DNA of 64,000 nt, taken from positions 8,431,092 to 8,495,091 of the forward strand of contig NC_021676.1 of the NCBI RefSeq assembly GCF_000247815.1, given 5' to 3'. A program made the translations under genes and the position numbers. Under the pieces are notes generated by a model. The model did no database searches, had not been told where the DNA came from, and saw only the letters and a list, made by a program, of their open reading frames with translations. Shown piece by piece: positions 49,501 through 64,000 of the stretch; the stretch's first letter is position 1, and the number at the start of each line of letters is the position of its first letter. The DNA is from Ficedula albicollis. Its lineage: Eukaryota > Chordata > Aves > Passeriformes > Muscicapidae.

Positions 49501-50109
49501 TCATACCCAGCTTTATCAACTGTTTTTCATCCTTGAAGTTTTACCATTGTGCTACATCCAGCTGAGTGCTGGGTTTGCAGCAGGCTCGTGGACACAAGCT
49601 CTCCATCACCTGCTGAGAGCTGCCTCATTGCCTCCCTGCTGATTTCTTCCCAAAATGTGGCTTTGCTGAGAAGCCCACGGAGCTCCTGGCATCAGCAGGG
49701 CTGCAGTGTTGTGGCTGCTGCCATCTGTGCTGACTCACACTGTCTCCCTGCTTGTCCTTCCTCCCTGATCTCTGTTCCCACCTCTTCCCTTCTGGAGTTT
49801 TGAATGCAAAGTCATTGGGGCACAGACTTTATTCTGGCTTTGCAGAGGTTTATGGCATTTCCATAAACACTGCATGGCCAAGCCCAGAGTTTATGGGTTT
49901 TCATTATTTTTCTTATGCCCAGCAGTCTGGAATGATGACTTCTTTGTGAATCTGAGCTTTTGTAAGCTGAGCTCTGTAGCCTTTCTGCAAGCTTGAGTGA
50001 GAGTGTGTAAATGGGATCAGATGGCAGTGCAGAAACTGGGGGTGGAAAAAGCAAGGAGTCACAAATGTGATACTAAAAAAAAAAAAGCTCTTAAAGACCA
50101 CACAATTTG

Positions 50110-50245
50110 AGTTTGCCCTGACCTGATCTTTGAATCCCTGGTGGTGGAAAAGCTTTTCTGTGGATAGAAACTGCTCAAGTTTGCCCTGATCTGATCTTTG
50201 AATCCCTGGTGGTAGAAAAGCTTTTCTGTGGATAGAAACTGCTCA
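50110..50245. repeat. 68-bp tandem duplication
   Basis: 50,110-50,177 and 50,178-50,245, starting AGTTTGCCCTGA, with two differences. Confidence 0.94.
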
Positions 50246-53200
50246 ATTCCATGTGCCCATATGGTTTGCCAAGTGAGTTTGCTCAGTTCCCAGGCATCAT
50301 TTGAATTCTCTCATGTGCAGTCAGGTTTCTTGAGCAAAATAAAAAAATGGGGACTTCTTTCTGCTGGTTTTGAGGTATCCTCACATTTCCAGATTGTGCA
50401 TTGCAGTGAGTCCCTCTGCCCTGGAGTGTTGCCAGTGATGTGATTTTAGCTGTGACAAGTATGTCCCAAGGGTAGTTGTACGCCTCCACTGCCCCCTCTT
50501 TTAGCTTTTAATTCTCCAAATTGACTTTTCCTCTCATTTTCTGTATATTTCACCTATTTGACCCTTTGGTATTTATTTTAAAATTTGGGATTCTGCTTGG
50601 CTTTCCACGTAAGTAATTACAGGGTTGCAACAGATGAAGGAACGAACAGGCTGCAAGATGGTGGCTAAATTTTGGGGAACAGTTGCACACTCTGAGATAA
50701 TACAGTTATAGACATACACGTGATCTGTCCTCTTCCTCCTCCTCTCTTCAGCTGCTCTAAACAACCAGCACTTCTAAAACTCATCTCATTTGTGTCTCTC
50801 TTGCTGCTTTGAAATGTGGGTGCACACACTGTGCAGGGCTTCATTTCTGAGGATGTGAGAGAAAGTCACGTGCTGGGGCTGCTGAACCTGCAGGTTTTTC
50901 AGTGGAAGGCACAGAGGAAGCCTTGCAGGGCAGGGTGTGTGTGTTTGTCAGTGTTTGTCAGTGTTTGGTGGCCGTTGGGACCACGAGAAGTGAAAGTCAA
51001 GTGTGGTGCAGCTCCAGTGCTGGGCTTGGCTTCCTCTGTGTGCTGGCAGCTGCTGAGGGCTTGTGTCACCGCAAAGGGACCAGAAAACTGGTTACACTGG
51101 AGCCAAACCAGCCTGGTCTGTCATTTTCTTCTCTGGATATTGTTTTAAATGAAGGCTGAACTGATAGGACTGAAAATACAAAAGCTATCTCATAGATTTT
51201 TGGCCTCTGCTTTAAAAAAATAAACACTTTTCATTCTGTACGTTCACATCACTTGAGTTGTGTCTGTTGTAATTCTGGGAGAAATGGGTCTCAGAAAAAC
51301 ATTAATCATATATAACAACAAAGTGGTGGGTTTTTATGATATTTAAATGCAGAACGCTGGAAGACAGGTGGCTGCTGGTTTTCAGGCACTGAAAGTTTAA
51401 AATAGACATGTTCTTTCCTATAGTTCACAAGCTGTCATTGTGAGCCTTTGTTTATAAAGCAAATAAAAGGAGTTTTATGCCTTTTGTAAAATGGATGCAG
51501 AAAGGTGATAATTTAATCCAACTTAAGTATCTCCCTCTTTGTTAATGGGTAATTCCCTTGCTAGGGAATTAGGTTTTTCCTTTGCTCTCTCTCTGGTGTC
51601 TCGGGGAGGGTTTGGGCTCAGGCTGGCAGAGGGCAGTGGGACAAGCAGGGCACTGAGGACCTAACTTGGTTTTTCCCTCATTCTGGGCTCTTTGTGCTTG
51701 GCCAAAGGCAGAGCCTTGTGTTGGTGTTTGTGGGCATGTTTCTGTTGAAGTAATTTCTCTGAATTTCCTGTTGGAGTGCCAGCCAGCTCGCTTGTGGTGG
51801 GCAGCCAGTACTCCGATAGACAGGCTCTTGTTGTGCCTGCGCTGTTGTCCCGGAGGAGCCTGGTGAGCAGCGTGGATGGGGCTCCAGCACAGCAGGCATG
51901 AGCCTCTGCACGGCTCTCAGCAGGCCTGGGGCAGAGACAGGGAGTGCAGTCTGTGGCTGTGGGAGCAGCCTGGTGTCTGGGGCTCGAACCTGAGGGTTTC
52001 TCAAGAGGCATGGGCAGGCTTATCTGAGAGGGTGCACTGCTCTCACGTTATCTTTGTTTAAAATCATGCTTGTTTTTCTCGGAGGTACTTGCCTGGTGTT
52101 TTATCCCAGCACAGTGAGCTGCAGTGCTTTGGGCTGGCTGCTGCTCTGGGTGTCCTTGGGTGCAGCATCCCCAGGGAGCACAGGGAGGGCAGCTCAGCCC
52201 GGCTGTCCCTGCTGTGCTCTCAGGATCACAGTGCAGTGTCTGCCTGCCCTGGGTGAAGAGCTGTGTGTGCCACAGAGCAGGATGCCTTTGGCAGCACTGC
52301 ACGTTTTTTCCTGCAGAAGTGGATTGATTTTGTTACTGGACTGGCAGCATTTCTTTGTACTTGGGTATTGGCTTCCCCTGTGGAGGAATTTGTGGTTTCT
52401 AAGACTCTAATTACTTTAGTGTAATAGTTTTTCCTCTGCTTTTGTAATGGCTTTGGTGGGTGCCATCTGCTGTTGTGACAGTGCTGGGCAGTGTGATCTG
52501 AGCCCAGGGTGGTGTGGGGTGTGCACTTCAACCTTCAGGAAAACTAAGACTTTGAAATCCCATTTTCAGCATTTAAAGCCTTATCTCCAGCCTTTCTGGA
52601 CTGGTGGGAGTGCGTGGACTCAAAGGGTCAAAAGTGCAACAGATATTTGGGGTGGCTCCCTCCCTGCTCCGTGGGTCTGTTTGCAGGGACATTGCCCCCC
52701 TGGGCAGCCTGCACAGTGTAGGATGGATGGAGGAGTTTGTTTCCTCGATGGCAGGCAGGAGCCAGGCCACATCCTTCCTTGAGCAGCTGCTCTGTGACAA
52801 ACAGGTTGACCTACATCTTCTGGCTCTGCTTCAGAGACGTGTCTGTGGTTGCTGTTGTGGCCTGGGGCAGGCAGGATGGTGTGCTGGGTGTGAGCATGGT
52901 CAGTGTAACTCTGAGCTGCAGGGAATGGAGGGCTGCTGTGTGCTGAGACAGGGAATTTGCACACCTTGGGGAAGGGGAGCCCTAGGGGCTGTGTTTCTAG
53001 CAGCTCCAGAGGAGAAATGCCTGTCTGGGTGCTGCAGAGCCCTCTGGGTGCCAGTGCACATCCCTCCATCCCTCAGGCATCAGATGTGTGTCACAGGGCT
53101 GGCACTGGTTTGTCAGACAGAGATCACAGCCTGCACCACACATTTTTTCCAATAGCATTACATCCACCAGACTGGAAGGGTTGCAGAAAGTTTTAAGGAT

Positions 53201-55658
53201 ATTTTTTTTCGTGCTCTGTGAACTTTCAAACATCTCCTGTGAGGATCTGGGATCCTTTTCAGCTCTTACCCTTCAGCTGTCATTGAATCCCATGAGGATG
53301 ACTGCCAGGACTTTGTCTTGCTGGTCATCAGAGGTATCAGATCTGGAAAAGGAATGTCATCAAAGGCCCAACCTTTTAAAAGGACAGCTTTAGAAACACA
53401 GTCCTAGTTTCAGGACCATATTGCAAAATAAAAAAGGACTAAAAATGCAGTGTGATTGGAAGGCCTGCATTCCCAAAGATCTGTGGAAGGCTCATAGAGG
53501 GACTCAAATGTACTCTTGGAGCTGCTGCAGGGTGAGGTGAGAGGGAGCCTGGGTGAGTTCTTGGGGGTCATGGCACTGTTTTAGCCCCCAAGGCTGCTGA
53601 GTTTTGCCAGAATTGCTGCAGGGAGTCAGAGGCTGGCAGAGCTGTGTGCCTGCTCTGTGGGCCCCTGTGTCGTGGGGAGGACAAGCTTTGGGGCCCCAGA
53701 CCTGCAGATGGATGTCCTGGTAATTCACATTAATTTGCAAAGCTTGGCAGACTTTCAGAAACGCACGGAGCTATCCTGAAATAAGACTGGTGTTTCAGAT
53801 GATTAACCAAATTCAATTAAGCATTTAATGAGCATGAGACTGACTGAGAGTTCCTTTTCTCTGTCCACCTGTTGGGTTTTTCAGACTCCTGTTTTTCTGA
53901 TGGACTCTTTCTTTTCTTATTAAATCCCAGTACAGCTGAGATCTTGGATGTAGAAGCAAGAATTTGTGTGTGTGCAGTGGGACTGGCAGCATTTGTCACT
54001 CCATTCCCAAATCCCTGGTGGCTGAGCAGCAGCCCCTGGGTGCTCTGGCTCTGCTGAGTGACCTTTGTCTTTCACTGGTAATCTGAGCAGTGTGAGGTTC
54101 CTTTCAGGACTGTGTGAGCACTGAAGCAAAGTTTTCAGAGAGTGATTAAGAAGGGAAATTTTTCGGATAACTGAGCTAATTCATGCTGGATTTCTGCAGC
54201 ATGGAAAGGAGACATTCTAAATGCGAAACTCTCTGAGGCAGGAGGTTTTTCATTAATGTATCCCAGATCTTCAGGAGCCAAAGGCACAGAAAAAGCACAG
54301 GACCTTCAGCTAGGATTGGTTATGGAAGAGCAATGTTGACTTCCCTGCTTATCTCACATGTCACAGAAAATATTGAGTTGTTTGGCCTCTGGGTGGTGTG
54401 GCTGTTTATCCAGTGGTGTTATACAATGCTGAGCTTTCAGTCTTCGTTTGGGACTCATTCTTTTGAGATGCAGGTTGTGCTGTGTTCAGCAAGAGACCTT
54501 GTGTCAGTCTCATCTTTAACTCATCATGGTGATGAGTTCATGCCAGAAAAGCCATTTGACTGGAGGGTAATTTTGCTGCCCTTGGGGAAGCATCTGCTGT
54601 TCCTCTTCTGAGAGTGGAGAGCCCAAGCATGTTGTGCTGTAAGGATGTCGTGTCCAGAGGCACATAGCAACACTCTCCCTGGCAGGGCCAAGCATCAGGA
54701 TTTTGGTCAAGATTCAAAACAAGGCAAAGGTGATATGAATTTGGTTCCTGTTTTATTGTGACCACTCCTATACAGACTCATTGGTTGGCTTTTGGTGTGA
54801 AGTTTGATTTTCTCAGTGCAGTGCTGAGAGCTTGACTCTTGCTCATGAAAGCTGAAGTCAGGCTGGGCAGCTGAGATGGCATTTGCCTGCTTCAGAAATT
54901 GTGTTTTTCTCATTTTACAAAGTTCTGTTTTCTGGACTTGTTACACAGACGAAGTTGGTGCAATAGGGAATGTAATGAAGGTCTCCTAATAGTTTTTGCT
55001 CGTGACCCAGGGATTTTTGGAGAAGTTCCTCTTGCTTCCCTGGAATGTGAGTGAGAATAAAACTGGGCTCTAGCCTCTGGCTGTGTCTGAGCTGTGATTT
55101 ATGGAGAGGGCTTTCCTGTCTTTCGAGAGGGATGCTGTTCTTCCTTCCCTGGGCTGAGACTCCTGCTTTGGCAGTTGTAGCAGCAGCCTTGCTCCCATCA
55201 TTCCTAGGAGAGCACAGCTCTCGTCTGCTCCTCAAGCAGAACCAGCCCTGAGCTGAGCAGAGCCAGTGCAGGAGCCAGAGTTTCTTCCAAGCTGAGCTGG
55301 ATGAGCTGCTCAAACATAAAGATGCTGGATCTTGCAGCTGTTAAAGCTAGGGCCTGTCCAGGAGGTTTTCTTACTCCATTAAGAAATTAGAGACTGTGCT
55401 GAGACAGAGCAGCACAGTGCTTTGTTTCTTCCCTTAGCTTATTACTTCGAACTTAACCCCTCATTTCCCCCTCTGCAAAACATGCTCACAGTGGTGTCCT
55501 GGTTTAGGACAGGTTACCTGCAGCACTGGAGTATCAGAGTGCTGAATAGTGGGCAGTCCAGTGGTCACACAGTTTGAAATTAAGCACAAGATGTTAGCTA
55601 CTGGTTATTTTAGATGTTTCATATATGTAATTTTCTTCATCATCTGTTTTTCCTGCAG

Positions 55659-64000
<8,342 letters not shown>

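Larger units (their letters stand above)
39800..55658 (+). other. DOCK11: Presumed DOCK11 intron 1
   Basis: About 16 kb with many short ORFs on both strands, but none has a recognised domain or plausible exon structure. It is more GC-rich and less CR1-rich than the WDR44 introns. It contains direct duplications at 43,904, 46,473 and 50,110, and a short GTGTTTGTCA-type repeat at about 50,936-50,970. Confidence 0.65.

Noticed and set aside
48848..49565. 159- and 171-codon ORFs on opposite strands
   Set aside because: Low-complexity composition, mutual overlap and no splice or domain support.

Overview
This is a vertebrate nuclear genome window, almost certainly from a bird. Two multi-exon genes lie head to tail on the + strand with typical vertebrate splice sites. 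The interspersed repeats are mostly short, degraded CR1 LINE fragments, the usual picture in birds, and one stretch resembles a songbird-type LTR. A passerine is my best guess, but only an inference.

Layout: 1-4,700 is upstream intergenic DNA with CR1 fragments at both ends. About 4,700-5,600 is a CpG-rich promoter with a strong CTCF-like motif, an Sp1 box and a TCTCGCGA element. 5,144-27,646 is a complete WDR44 gene: 20 coding exons, all in phase, predicted 907 aa. Its 3' UTR runs to a clear AATAAA at 28,617. 28,640-38,100 is intergenic, with CR1 fragments, small direct duplications and a probable old LTR. About 38,100-39,800 is a second CpG island, the likely DOCK11 promoter. From 55,659 to the right edge lie DOCK11 coding exons 2-7, which enter the PH domain; the rest of the gene is outside the window. 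DOCK11 exon 1 is not readable.

How the genes relate: WDR44 is a Rab11 effector with a VAP-binding FFAT-like motif, acting in recycling-endosome tubules and as a brake on ciliogenesis. DOCK11 (Zizimin2) is a Cdc42 exchange factor. They are adjacent, same strand and same order on human Xq24, so this is an old conserved gene pair. That region corresponds to chicken chromosome 4 and songbird 4A.

Two features stand out. First, there are three pure G runs (261, 37 and 1,003 nt). Two replace the CpG-rich 5' ends of both genes and the third sits between two copies of the same A-rich segment; all look like sequencing or assembly artefacts. Second, about 20 local direct duplications (units about 30-211 bp, nearly identical) occur throughout, one of which duplicates the whole last coding exon of WDR44. 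I found no bacterial, phage, CRISPR or other novel multi-gene system. The long glycine and proline ORFs are translations of the G runs, not genes.
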